A stretch of 32,160 nt of DNA from an uncultured Campylobacter sp. (GCF_937997405.1 NZ_CALKTL010000054.1:1-32160), one strand, 5' to 3'; positions 15,815 to 24,247 are shown, counted from the first letter of the stretch. Notes: generated by a model not told the origin, from the sequence alone. Numbers and translations: made by a program.

Positions 15815-17530
15815 ATGCTTTTAGAAGAGCCGCTTTTTTACTACCGCGAAATTTTAAAGATGCATCCGCAAAGCTACCTCGCAGAGGACGACGCTCAGGT
15901 CATCATCGGCATCGATTGCGATTATTTCGACGGATTTAAGATGAGTTTTGAGGCTTTGAGGCTTAAATTTGATGAGGTAAAGGGCGCAAAAGAGGGCGCG
16001 AGCAAGTTTAAAAACGCGAGCTTTGCCGGGCTTTTCGGCGTTTTGGGCTACGACATCGTGCGCGCGTTCGAAAATATCGGCGCACCGAAGCAGGCGCTGT
16101 ATGACTTCCCGCCGTTTTTTTACGCCGATGCCGCAAACTACCTGCACTACGATAAAATCAGCAAAATTTACGATTTTTACGGCAAAGATGCCCAAATTTA
16201 CGAAAACCTGCGCGGGCTTAGCCCGCAGGCTTCACAACAGGCCGCCGTCGAAACAGTAGCTGCGTCCCAGAGTGCTGCAAGAGCGGACGCCGCTATAAAA
16301 GGCAGATCGAAATCGCAAGCCGCGGCGAAACCCGCGCCGCAGAAAAAAGAGCTTAAATTTAAAATTTTAACCGATCTTGGCGCCGAGGAGTCGCATTTTA
16401 GCGCGATGGTCGAAGCCGCAAAAGAAAAGATAAAAAGCGGCGACGTGTTTCAGGTCGTGCTGGGCGAAATTTTAGAAGTCGGTACGAATCTGGGCAGCTT
16501 GGAGTTTTACGAGCGACTCAAAAAGAACAATCCTAGCCCCTATATGTTTCACTTCCCGACGCCGTACGGCTGCGTCGCGGGCTCCAGCCCCGAGCTCATT
16601 ATGGAGATCAAAAAGGACGAAATTTTCGTAGCTCCCATCGCGGGCACCCGCAGCAGAGGCGCGAATGCCGAAGCCGACGCAGCGCTCGAGCGCGAGCTTT
16701 TAAGCGACGAAAAGGAGCTTGCGGAGCATCGGATGCTGATAGATCTAGCTCGCAACGACATCGGCAAATTTGCCGAGCCCGCCTCGGTACGGGTGCAAAA
16801 CGCGATGCGCGTCGTGCGCTACGAAAGCGTGATGCACATCGTAAGCGAGGTTTACGGCAGTAAGCCGCGCGGGGTAAGCGCGTTTGAGGTGCTTAGCACG
16901 ATCTTTCCTGCGGGCACGCTAAGCGGTAGCCCGAAGATCCGCGCGATGCAGATCATAAACGAGCTGGAGCGCTACGAGCGCGGCATATACGGCGGCGGAA
17001 TCGGATTTTGGCGCTTTAGTGGCGACGTGATGCAAGCGATCTTGATTCGCTCGGCGATCTTCGTAAATCGCGACGCGCAAAATTCCTGCTCGGACGAGAA
17101 CTCTAAGCGAAATTCCAACTTAAATTTAAACGCTGCTTGCGGCGAGGAGAAGTCCGAAGCGACGGGGCTTTGCGGCGGTGAAAATCCTGAGACGACGGAG
17201 TTTTGCGGTGTCGCGACGCAAAAAGGCAGTGGCGAGTCGCAAAATTTAGCTCGCGCAGGCGGGCGCGAGGCGACATTAAATTTAAAAGCTCGCGCAGGCG
17301 GCACGGCGTTAAATTTAGAGAGCGAGCCGAGCTTTAGCCGCGCGATGCGGTTTGAGGTCGCTAAATTTAGCGCGGAGAATTTTGGTTGCGAAGGGCTAAA
17401 CAATCTCGTATTTATCGGAGCGGGCGCGGGTATCGTTTACGACAGCTCGCCAAAAAGCGAATACGCAGAGATCTGCAAAAAGCGCAAAAGCCCGCTAAAG
17501 GCGATCAAGGAGCTATGCGAGGAAGTTTAG
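15815..17530 (+). CDS. trpE: Anthranilate synthase component I with two low-complexity insertions
   Basis: Converts chorismate plus ammonia (from TrpG) to anthranilate, the first step of tryptophan synthesis. The chorismate-binding core is intact: IAGTRSRG, ELAEHRMLIDLARND, TIFPAGTLSGSPKIRAM, GIYGGGIGFW, and GAGAGIVYDSSP near the end. The ATG at 15815 follows AAGGACGAAA, giving 571 residues, longer than most TrpE. The excess has two sources: an Ala/Gln/Ser-rich linker at about 135-178 between the N-terminal and core domains, and about 110 extra residues at about 419-530, where only a short beta-turn normally separates AILIRSAIF from the final GAGAGIV. The second insertion contains a tandem repeat. 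Both keep the frame and the catalytic motifs, so the enzyme is probably active. Confidence 0.93.
   Translation: MLLEEPLFYYREILKMHPQSYLAEDDAQVIIGIDCDYFDGFKMSFEALRLKFDEVKGAKEGASKFKNASFAGLFGVLGYDIVRAFENIGAPKQALYDFPPFFYADAANYLHYDKISKIYDFYGKDAQIYENLRGLSPQASQQAAVETVAASQSAARADAAIKGRSKSQAAAKPAPQKKELKFKILTDLGAEESHFSAMVEAAKEKIKSGDVFQVVLGEILEVGTNLGSLEFYERLKKNNPSPYMFHFPTPYGCVAGSSPELIMEIKKDEIFVAPIAGTRSRGANAEADAALERELLSDEKELAEHRMLIDLARNDIGKFAEPASVRVQNAMRVVRYESVMHIVSEVYGSKPRGVSAFEVLSTIFPAGTLSGSPKIRAMQIINELERYERGIYGGGIGFWRFSGDVMQAILIRSAIFVNRDAQNSCSDENSKRNSNLNLNAACGEEKSEATGLCGGENPETTEFCGVATQKGSGESQNLARAGGREATLNLKARAGGTALNLESEPSFSRAMRFEVAKFSAENFGCEGLNNLVFIGAGAGIVYDSSPKSEYAEICKKRKSPLKAIKELCEEV
17248..17325 (+). 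repeat. 39-base tandem repeat inside the trpE insertion
   Basis: The 15-base word AGCTCGCGCAGGCGG recurs exactly at 17248-17262 and 17287-17301, 39 bases apart. Each copy is followed by a TTAAATTTA core. In protein it reads ARAGGREATLNLK then ARAGGTALNLE. The repeat lies in the large C-terminal insertion of TrpE. Confidence 0.75.
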
Positions 17531-17775
17531 ACGCTTTAAATTTAGCTAGCCTGACGCGCCGCTTTTCGGTGCGAGTTTGATTTCGCTAAATTTAATAGCG
17601 GTTTCGACGCTAGGACGTTAAATTTAACGGCGAGCTTCATTCGGTGCCGTAAAGCGCGCAACGTCGCAGCTGATGTAGTAATGCCGCAGCCGCGAGTGGA
17701 ATTTAAATTTAGCCCGCAGCGGCGCTAAAACGGCGCTAAATTTAGCCGCCGCAAAGCGGTTAAATTTAAACTATT

Positions 17776-17781
17776 TATAAT
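17776..17781 (+). promoter_or_regulatory. Probable -10 box of trpGD
   Basis: TATAAT within CTATTTATAATTTTAAAG, about 39 bases before the trpGD start and at the end of a 289-base gap after trpE. It suggests that trpGD, the methyltransferase and trpF can be transcribed separately from trpE. A small GGCG-TAAA-CGCC hairpin lies at 17790-17801 between box and start. Confidence 0.5.
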
Positions 17782-17819
17782 TTTAAAGAGGCGTAAACGC
17801 CCTAAAAAAGGATAAAATT

Positions 17820-19433
17820 TTGATTTTAATGATAGATAATTACGACAGCTTCGTTTTTAATATTTATCAATACATTTTGGAGCTAAGCGACGAGGAGGTG
17901 CGCTACTTCCGCAACGACGAGATAACGCTGCAGCAGGTGCGCGAGCTTGCTCCGTCGCACATAATCCTAAGCCCCGGTCCAAATCACCCAAAAGATAGCG
18001 GCGTTTGCTTAGAGATTTTGCGCGCGGATTTGGACGTGCCGATTTTAGGCGTGTGTTTGGGGCATCAGGCGATCGGATATGCGGCGGGCGCGCAGATAAA
18101 GCAGCTGGAGGTGCCGCTGCACGGCAAGAGCTCGTCGATCGAAATTTTCAATGACGGCGTGCTTTTTAGCGGGCTGCCGCGTAAATTTGAAGTAATGCGC
18201 TACCACTCGCTTTATGTTGACGAAGCTACGCTGCCGCGCGAGTTTGAAATTTTAGCAAAGAGCGAAAATGACGGCGTAATCATGGCGATGAAGCACCGAA
18301 GTAAGCCTGTTTTCGGCATTCAATTTCATCCCGAGAGCTTTTTTACGCAATACGGCAAAAAGATCATCGAAAATTTCATCAATTACGGCAAAAAGATAAT
18401 TTTAAAGGAGAAACTCGTGATAAATTTCGCCCCGTTTATGTTGAAGCTACAAAAGGGCTTCCCGCTAGACAGCGACGATTACGCCGTCATTTGCAAGGCA
18501 CTTTACGAGCAGGATTACGACATCGTGCAGCTTGCTGGGCTGCTCGTGCTGATCAGCGAAAAATCGCTCTATCCAAGCAGCCTTACAGCGCTCGTGCGCA
18601 GTATCTTAAAATACTCGATCACCTACGACGATCCGAGCCCGATGTTTGACATCGTGGGCACCGGCGGCGATAGGCTAAAAACGATCAATATCTCAACGAC
18701 CGTGGCCTTTATCGCGGCAAGCTTCGGCGTGCGCGTCGCCAAGCACGGCAACCGCGCGATTACTAGCAGATCGGGAAGCTCCGATGCGCTGGATGCTTTG
18801 GGCGTGCCGCTACTTAGCGATCTTGCGCAGATTAGGGCGCTGCTAGATCGCACGGGGCTAGCGTTTTTTCACGCGCCGTTTTTTCACAAGATCACCGCCG
18901 AGGTCAAAGAGGTGCGCAACCGCCTAAAAATCGGCACCGTCTTTAATATAATGGGACCGCTTCTAAATCCAAATTTGAGCCTAAGCAATCAGATCGTGGG
19001 TAATTATCTGGAGGAAGTAAACGGGCTCATCGCCGAAACGCTGATGATTTTGGGGCGCAAGCACGCTCTGGTGGTGCACGGCATGGACGGCATGGACGAG
19101 ATCAGCCTGTGCGACGAAACGCTAATCCACGAGGTCAAGGACGGCAAAATTTTAGAATACCGCGTAAATCCCGAGCAGTTCGGCTTTAAACGCGCATTTC
19201 ACGGCGATATAGAAGGCGGCGACGGCGAGGCTAACGCCGAAACTTTAAAGCAAATTTTAAAAGGCGAACTTAGCGGGCCGAAATTTGATATCGTCGTGCT
19301 AAATGCGATGTTTGCGCTATACTGCGCCGATCTCGTATCAAGCCCTGCGGAGGCTAAGCCGCTCATTTTAGAGGCGATCAAATCGGGCAAAACGTGGAAA
19401 TTTTACGAAAACTACGTAGGAGCGGGAGTTTAG
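17820..19433 (+). CDS. trpGD: TrpGD fusion: anthranilate synthase glutaminase and anthranilate phosphoribosyltransferase
   Basis: A 537-residue bifunctional protein. Residues 1-190 form the class I glutamine amidotransferase that feeds ammonia to TrpE: SPGP at 51-54, nucleophile Cys79 (GVCLGHQ), and His170/Glu172 (FHPES). From about 205 it is anthranilate phosphoribosyltransferase, which makes phosphoribosyl-anthranilate: DIVGTGGD at 277-284, NISTTVAF, KHGNRAITSRSGSSD at 308-322 and NIMGPLLNP. This fusion occurs in enterobacteria and in C. jejuni (annotated trpD). The start is a TTG at 17820, six to seven bases from AAAGGAT; the ATG three codons later is too far. The stop abuts the methyltransferase ATG. 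Confidence 0.95.
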   Translation: MILMIDNYDSFVFNIYQYILELSDEEVRYFRNDEITLQQVRELAPSHIILSPGPNHPKDSGVCLEILRADLDVPILGVCLGHQAIGYAAGAQIKQLEVPLHGKSSSIEIFNDGVLFSGLPRKFEVMRYHSLYVDEATLPREFEILAKSENDGVIMAMKHRSKPVFGIQFHPESFFTQYGKKIIENFINYGKKIILKEKLVINFAPFMLKLQKGFPLDSDDYAVICKALYEQDYDIVQLAGLLVLISEKSLYPSSLTALVRSILKYSITYDDPSPMFDIVGTGGDRLKTINISTTVAFIAASFGVRVAKHGNRAITSRSGSSDALDALGVPLLSDLAQIRALLDRTGLAFFHAPFFHKITAEVKEVRNRLKIGTVFNIMGPLLNPNLSLSNQIVGNYLEEVNGLIAETLMILGRKHALVVHGMDGMDEISLCDETLIHEVKDGKILEYRVNPEQFGFKRAFHGDIEGGDGEANAETLKQILKGELSGPKFDIVVLNAMFALYCADLVSSPAEAKPLILEAIKSGKTWKFYENYVGAGV

Positions 19434-20555
19434 ATGGCTAGCGGCGAAAAGAGGGAGTTTTTAAGCGAGCAGCTCATCAGCTATCTGGGCAACAAGCGCT
19501 CGCTGCTAGCGCCGATAGAGCGGGCGATCTGCGAAATCAAAGCGGAGCTTGGGCAGGGCAAGATCAGCTTCGCGGACGTCTTTAGCGGCAGCGGCATCGT
19601 CGCGCGCCTGGCTAAAGCGCACTCAAACCTCGTGATCGCAAACGATCTGGAGGGCTACTCGCGCGCGATAAACTCCTGCTATCTTTCAAATTTTAGCGAT
19701 GAGTTGTGGCGAGACTTGAGCGAGCTACACGCCGAAATTTTAAGAAATTTTACGCCGAAGGAGAGCTTTTTTAGCGAGCTGTACGCGCCGAAGGACGATG
19801 AGAATATCAAGGCGGGCGAGCGCGCTTTTTACACACGCCGAAACGCCCTGATTTTGGGCGGACTTTGCGAGCAGATCGGTAAAATCCCGAAAAAATTTCG
19901 CGATTTTTTCACCGCGCCGCTACTTAGCGAGGCGAGCATCCACTCAAATACGGGAGGCGTTTTTAAGGGCTTTTACAAGGACAAAGCGGGCGTGGGAAAG
20001 TTCGGCGGCAGCGGCGAAAACGCGCTAGCCCGTATAATGGGCGAAATTTCTCTGCGCCTGCCGGTGCTTTCAAGCTTCGCCTGCGAAAGCGCGGTCTTTC
20101 AAGAGGATGCGGCGCGCTTTGCACAGAGCGCGCGCGAGCGCTTTTCGCAGCTTGACGTCGCGTATTTTGATCCACCCTATAATCAGCACCCCTACGGCTC
20201 GAACTATTTCATGCTAAATTTGATCACGGATTTTATAAACGATGGCAAGCGCCCAAATGCTGCGGGGCTTAGCAGGGTTTCTGGGATCCCAGCAGACTGG
20301 AACCGCTCGGCCTACAACAAAAAATCAAGTGCTGCGGAGGAATTTTTCGCGCTGCTGGCGAAATTTCCGGCGAAATTTTTAATAATCTCTTTTAATTCCG
20401 AGGGCTTTATCTCGAAGGTGGAATTTTTAAAAAACCTCGCGCACATCGGCTCCGTGCGCACGATAGAGATCCGCTATCCGACCTACCGCGCGAGCAGAAA
20501 TTTAAACGCGCGCGAGCTTTACGTGACGGAATTTTTATATGTCGTACAGAAGTAA
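19434..20555 (+). CDS. Orphan adenine-specific DNA methyltransferase (D12 class) within the trp cluster
   Basis: A 373-residue N6-adenine methyltransferase of the D12/alpha type. ISYLGNKRSLL at 15-25 is the N-terminal SAM-binding motif X, FSGSG at 50-54 is motif I, ANDL follows at 69-72, and the catalytic DPPYNQHPYGSNY begins at Asp246. The C-terminal block (ISFNSEGF, TYRASRNLNARE, TEFLYVVQK) is typical of type II methyltransferases of this group. It is longer than Dam (about 280). Its ATG directly follows the trpGD stop and its end overlaps trpF by 17 bases, so it is translated as part of the trp cluster. No restriction endonuclease is nearby. Target unknown; RAATTY is a guess, argued in the findings. 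Confidence 0.9.
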   Translation: MASGEKREFLSEQLISYLGNKRSLLAPIERAICEIKAELGQGKISFADVFSGSGIVARLAKAHSNLVIANDLEGYSRAINSCYLSNFSDELWRDLSELHAEILRNFTPKESFFSELYAPKDDENIKAGERAFYTRRNALILGGLCEQIGKIPKKFRDFFTAPLLSEASIHSNTGGVFKGFYKDKAGVGKFGGSGENALARIMGEISLRLPVLSSFACESAVFQEDAARFAQSARERFSQLDVAYFDPPYNQHPYGSNYFMLNLITDFINDGKRPNAAGLSRVSGIPADWNRSAYNKKSSAAEEFFALLAKFPAKFLIISFNSEGFISKVEFLKNLAHIGSVRTIEIRYPTYRASRNLNARELYVTEFLYVVQK

Positions 20556-22314
20556 GATTAAAATTTGCGGCATCAAAAGCGCCGCCGAAGCCCGCGCAGT
20601 GCTGGCATGCAGCTCGGCTTTCTGCGTAAATTTAGAAAGCGCGGATGATGCTAAAAATTTACCGCAATCGGGTAGCGAGAGCTCAATAAAAAATTCTAAT
20701 TTTTGCGGCGAAAATTCTGGGCGGAATTTTAATTCGGATGCCGAGAATTTTACGCGAAATTTCAATTCTGACGGCCAAAATTCCGCACAAAATTTTAATC
20801 AGGGCAGCGAGAATTTTACCTGCCGCGCACAAAATCATGCAAATTTTACGCCCGAGCAAAATTTTGATTGCGATAAAAATTTCAGTAGCGATTTGCGAAG
20901 CCAGGACGACGGCTCGGGTGCGCGCGTGGAATTTTTAGGCGTAATTTTTGTATCAAGCTCCAAACGCCGCGTCAGCGTAGAAACAGCGCGCGAGATCGCA
21001 CGTATCGCGTACCAAAACGGCGCAAAGTGCGTCGGAGTTTTTGCTTTGAGCTCGGAAGAACACAGCGTCGCGCCGCACGAGTGCGAAAATTTTAGCGGCA
21101 AAGCCTGCGGCGATGAAATTTGCAAAGATAAAATTTACGCGGGCAATAGCGGAAGCGTAGAATTTTATGAAGCCGCGGAATTCTGCGAAAAGCAGCGCGA
21201 CGATTTGAGCGTAAATTTAAACGCAAGCTACGCCGCGCCTGCTTCAGTAAAGGATCTGAATTCTAAAATTTTAGATGCGGAAGCTTTAGACGAGGAGCAA
21301 ATTTTAAAAATTTGTAGCCTTTGCGAGCTGGACTGCGCTCAGATTTACGGACGCATAAGTGCGGATTTCAAAGCGCGCCTCAACGCGGCGGGCATCGAGG
21401 CGTGGCAGGTGCTAAGCATCGGCACCGAAATGCCGCCGCTTGAGGACTTGAGCTGCGATCGAATCTTATTCGACGCCAAAGGAGCGAGTTTGGGCGGTAA
21501 CGGCGTGAGCTTCGACTGGGATCTGTTGAGACGCGCAAGGCTTGGCTGTGAAGAAAAATACTGCGCGGGCAGCGCAACTCAAAGCATAGACGACACAAAA
21601 TACGACTCGGCTAGCGGGCGATGCGATACGCAAAATGATGCAGCAAGCGACGAAAAATGCTATGCAGCAGGCGCAGCTCAAGACTCAGACGGCGCAAGGA
21701 GCCATCTTAAACACAGCGCTATCTGTAACGGATATAACGAGGGGAATTTGAAGCGCGATAAAAACGGCGACTGCAACAATTCCTGCGCGGAGCATAGCGA
21801 AAACGGAAATTTAAAGCTCGAAAGAGTAAGTAACTTTTGCTGTGCCTCTAATAGTAATGAAGTAAGCGAACGCGCACATGATATTGTTCGATCGAGCAAT
21901 ACGAAACAAGAAACGAGCGCCGATCGTCGCGCCGAAAAGAATGACGATGAGTGCAAATTTAGTGCGTGTGCTACCGCTCGGCTGAGTGGTGTAAGACCCG
22001 CAAGCGAAGGCGTCAATGATCGAGGCGCAAGCGACTATGAGGCGAGCGCGCCAAATATTTCAAATGACGGCGGAGAAGTAGGCAAGCTGGGTGCCATAAA
22101 AGATGATAGCGCGGATAAGCATGACGCTGCTGCTAAAAGCGGGGCGATCTCTTTCATTCTTGCAGGCGGCATCGGCGCGCAAAATATCCGTGAGGCACTC
22201 GCACTGCGCCCTTACGCTATCGATCTAAACAGCCGCGTGGAGGACGCGCGAGGCGACAAAGATCCACAAAAGATAAGCGAAATTTTGCAAATTTTAAAAA
22301 ATGCGCAAGGCTGA
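20539..22314 (+). CDS. trpF: Phosphoribosylanthranilate isomerase with three giant insertions
   Basis: Isomerises phosphoribosyl-anthranilate to CdRP. At 591 residues it is almost three times the normal ~200. The core survives in pieces: KIKICGI (catalytic Cys10) and helix 1 (1-39); EFLGVIFVSSSKRRVS to KCVGVFAL (131-170); ILKICSLCELDCAQIYG to ILFDAK (catalytic Asp312) and GNGVSFDWDLL (255-332); and ISFILAGGIG with the phosphate-binding IDLNSRVED (537-569). Between them lie three polar, Asn/Asp/Ser/Cys-rich, probably disordered segments at about 40-128, 171-248 and 333-535, placed at loops before strand 2, after strand 3 and before strand 7. Removing them leaves about 220 residues. The frame is open throughout, and both catalytic residues are kept. 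The start overlaps the methyltransferase end. Confidence 0.9.
   Translation: MSYRSKIKICGIKSAAEARAVLACSSAFCVNLESADDAKNLPQSGSESSIKNSNFCGENSGRNFNSDAENFTRNFNSDGQNSAQNFNQGSENFTCRAQNHANFTPEQNFDCDKNFSSDLRSQDDGSGARVEFLGVIFVSSSKRRVSVETAREIARIAYQNGAKCVGVFALSSEEHSVAPHECENFSGKACGDEICKDKIYAGNSGSVEFYEAAEFCEKQRDDLSVNLNASYAAPASVKDLNSKILDAEALDEEQILKICSLCELDCAQIYGRISADFKARLNAAGIEAWQVLSIGTEMPPLEDLSCDRILFDAKGASLGGNGVSFDWDLLRRARLGCEEKYCAGSATQSIDDTKYDSASGRCDTQNDAASDEKCYAAGAAQDSDGARSHLKHSAICNGYNEGNLKRDKNGDCNNSCAEHSENGNLKLERVSNFCCASNSNEVSERAHDIVRSSNTKQETSADRRAEKNDDECKFSACATARLSGVRPASEGVNDRGASDYEASAPNISNDGGEVGKLGAIKDDSADKHDAAAKSGAISFILAGGIGAQNIREALALRPYAIDLNSRVEDARGDKDPQKISEILQILKNAQG
20722..20820 (+). repeat. Three 33-base tandem units in TrpF insertion 1
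   Basis: In protein: RNFNSDAENFT (62-72), RNFNSDGQNSA (73-83), QNFNQGSENFT (84-94). Each Asn-Phe is written AAT-TTT or AAT-TTC behind a purine-ending codon, so the unit repeatedly creates an RAATTY hexamer. Similar words continue to about residue 115. Confidence 0.8.
21550..21684 (+). repeat. Diverged 99-base-spaced repeat in TrpF insertion 3
   Basis: EEKYCAGSATQS (338-349) and DEKCYAAGAAQD (371-382) are encoded by recognisably similar DNA 99 bases apart, so the third insertion also seems to have grown by internal duplication and then diverged. Confidence 0.55.
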
Positions 22315-22376
22315 TCTCCGTGTGCAAACTCGCGCGATAGTTATATCTAAATCAAGCGTGTATAAGGAGGAGCCAA

Positions 22377-23285
22377 ATGCATAACGACGAAATTGCTAGG
22401 TTTGGCATAAGCAAAACGCGGTATGATAAAAATATAAAGGATTTCTTGCAAGATAAAAATTGCGATAAGCAAAATTTGGCGGGTGGTGGGCTAAAATTTA
22501 CGAGCGACGGCGGGCAAAATTCTATAAATGCCAGCGAACGAAATTTTACGAATGTCGTTGAACAAAAATCGCAAAGCGATCTCTCTTGCGCCGCTGATAC
22601 ACCCTCGCAAAATTTTAAAACTCAAGCAAGGGATTATGACAAAGAACCAATAACCATAAAAGACCACGCTATAGTTTTAAATGCTATCATCGGCGCGATT
22701 TATATCATTACTACGATATTGATGGCGATATGCGGTAAATTTTCTGCCCAGCAAATTTTATTTCTCGTTTTGCTGGATTGCTATTTTCCGCTCAGAGCAT
22801 TAAATAAATTCTCAAATTTCGGCAAGTGCTATATATGCTTTAAAAATGACGATATAACCCTATACTCTAAAAAGACGGAAGCCGTTTTATATGAGACCAA
22901 AATTTCAGATATAACTTGTATCAAACGAACCACGGGACCGTCATACCCCGAAATATCAAAAAAGACAAAATGCCTTATGCTGCTGTTTGCTTTTATATAT
23001 TTGCTTTTAGTTTTTTTCGTAGCGGTAGTGATAGACGGAAGGGAGGAAAATTTTTGGATAATTTTTGCGGTAATTATATCTATTAGCTTCTTTCCTTTAT
23101 TGCTATATAGGCTTTTTAACGGGCTAGGCTTTGATATTATAAATGACAGCATATTGATATATGACAAAAGTTCTTTTATAGAGGTTTCGTTTCTAAGTAG
23201 CAAAGAATACAGGGAGCTAAAAGCCTATTTTCTACTCAAAACAGGGAAAAATTTAGATAAAATCCCACCACAAATTTTCGTGTAG
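22377..23285 (+). CDS. Four-helix membrane protein, first of a paralogous pair
   Basis: A 302-residue protein. The first ~85 residues are polar and low-complexity (GGQNSINASERNFTN and similar), resembling the TrpF insertion next door. Then comes ARDYDKEPITIKD, shared with the next gene (ARDHNKEPLALKD), followed by helices at about 97-119, 123-142, 199-219 and 227-247. A soluble stretch of strands lies between helices 2 and 3 and after helix 4 (DDITLYSKKTEAVLYETKISDI), which loosely recalls bacterial PH-like domains; that is weak. No function recognised. The ribosome site AAGGAGGAGCC is very strong. Codon use is far more AT-rich than the trp genes, suggesting separate origin. The next gene begins 17 bases after its stop. 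Confidence 0.72.
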   Translation: MHNDEIARFGISKTRYDKNIKDFLQDKNCDKQNLAGGGLKFTSDGGQNSINASERNFTNVVEQKSQSDLSCAADTPSQNFKTQARDYDKEPITIKDHAIVLNAIIGAIYIITTILMAICGKFSAQQILFLVLLDCYFPLRALNKFSNFGKCYICFKNDDITLYSKKTEAVLYETKISDITCIKRTTGPSYPEISKKTKCLMLLFAFIYLLLVFFVAVVIDGREENFWIIFAVIISISFFPLLLYRLFNGLGFDIINDSILIYDKSSFIEVSFLSSKEYRELKAYFLLKTGKNLDKIPPQIFV

Positions 23286-23302
23286 GCTATAAAGAATAAA
23301 AG

Positions 23303-24205
23303 ATGAATAGAAAACAGAGGCTCGAAGAGCTAAAGAAAATTCTAAATGAACGGCATCAAAATTTAGAGCAGGGTTCAGGGCGGAATTTTGATGCCGAAAA
23401 TTCTGATAGTAAAAATTTTAAATTTGAAAAACTCACGGATGACTCTACGATAAATACAAACGAAAAATCTAATAAATTTGAACAAAATCCGAGTTACGCT
23501 CGTGATCATAATAAAGAGCCTTTAGCGCTCAAAGATAGGACTAATTTTTATATAGTTCTTGCTACGGTATGCACGCTTGCGATTATGATTTTTATGTATT
23601 CATACGAACCCAATCAAACTAGATATAATCAGCTTTTTATAGTATTTCCATTTTTCGGATTGCCTATAATAATGGAATATTTTACAAATTTTTATAATAA
23701 GAAATTTGTAAAATTTTATAATGATCGAGTTACTTATTGCACAAACAAAATGCCCGAAAAAACTATATTCTTAGATGACCTTAAGGATGTACAAAGAGCC
23801 TATTTCGCAAGAGATAATGAGTGGCTTAGGAGGCAAGGCGTTTTTTATAGATTCTTCTTAAAATTTGATCCATATGCTACGATAATCGCTTTTTTATTGA
23901 TCTGTATATTGGTATTGGCTATCGGCGTAAGAAAATATATAGAAACAGGTAGTTCCAAAGTAATTTTTATATTAATATTGACGTTTTTGTTTTTATTCAT
24001 CTCAAAATTTATGTATTTTTTGGTTTTTAAATTTCAACTTAGACTTATATTCTACGATAATATAATAATCCGAGGCAAGGATAAAGATATCGCCTTTACG
24101 ATAGAAACTATGGACGACTACGTCAGGATAAAAGAATTTTTTATGAGGACAAAAGACATTGATTTGGATAAGACCGAGCGCCACGTGTGGCTGGATTTTA
24201 ATTAA
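23303..24205 (+). CDS. Four-helix membrane protein, second of a paralogous pair
   Basis: A 300-residue protein with the same plan as its upstream neighbour: a charged N-terminus (MNRKQRLEELKKIL), a polar low-complexity stretch to about 65 (SGRNFDAENSDSKNF), the shared ARDHNKEPLALKD, helices at about 81-99, 109-127, 189-208 and 219-241, and intervening strand-rich segments (KFVKFYNDRVTYCTNK, DNIIIRGKDKDIAFTIETMDD). The two are clearly tandem paralogues, diverged and of unknown function. The DNA is markedly AT-rich. The start has only a weak AAAGA ribosome site and probably depends on coupling to the gene before it. Confidence 0.72.
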   Translation: MNRKQRLEELKKILNERHQNLEQGSGRNFDAENSDSKNFKFEKLTDDSTINTNEKSNKFEQNPSYARDHNKEPLALKDRTNFYIVLATVCTLAIMIFMYSYEPNQTRYNQLFIVFPFFGLPIIMEYFTNFYNKKFVKFYNDRVTYCTNKMPEKTIFLDDLKDVQRAYFARDNEWLRRQGVFYRFFLKFDPYATIIAFLLICILVLAIGVRKYIETGSSKVIFILILTFLFLFISKFMYFLVFKFQLRLIFYDNIIIRGKDKDIAFTIETMDDYVRIKEFFMRTKDIDLDKTERHVWLDFN

Positions 24206-24247
24206 TAATTAAAGAGTTTTAAATGAAAAAAGCCTCAAACGGCGAAG

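Noticed and set aside
20535..22016. Several minus-strand open frames within trpF
   Set aside because: They follow the plus-strand codon pattern as shadows; the plus frame carries the catalytic motifs at both ends.
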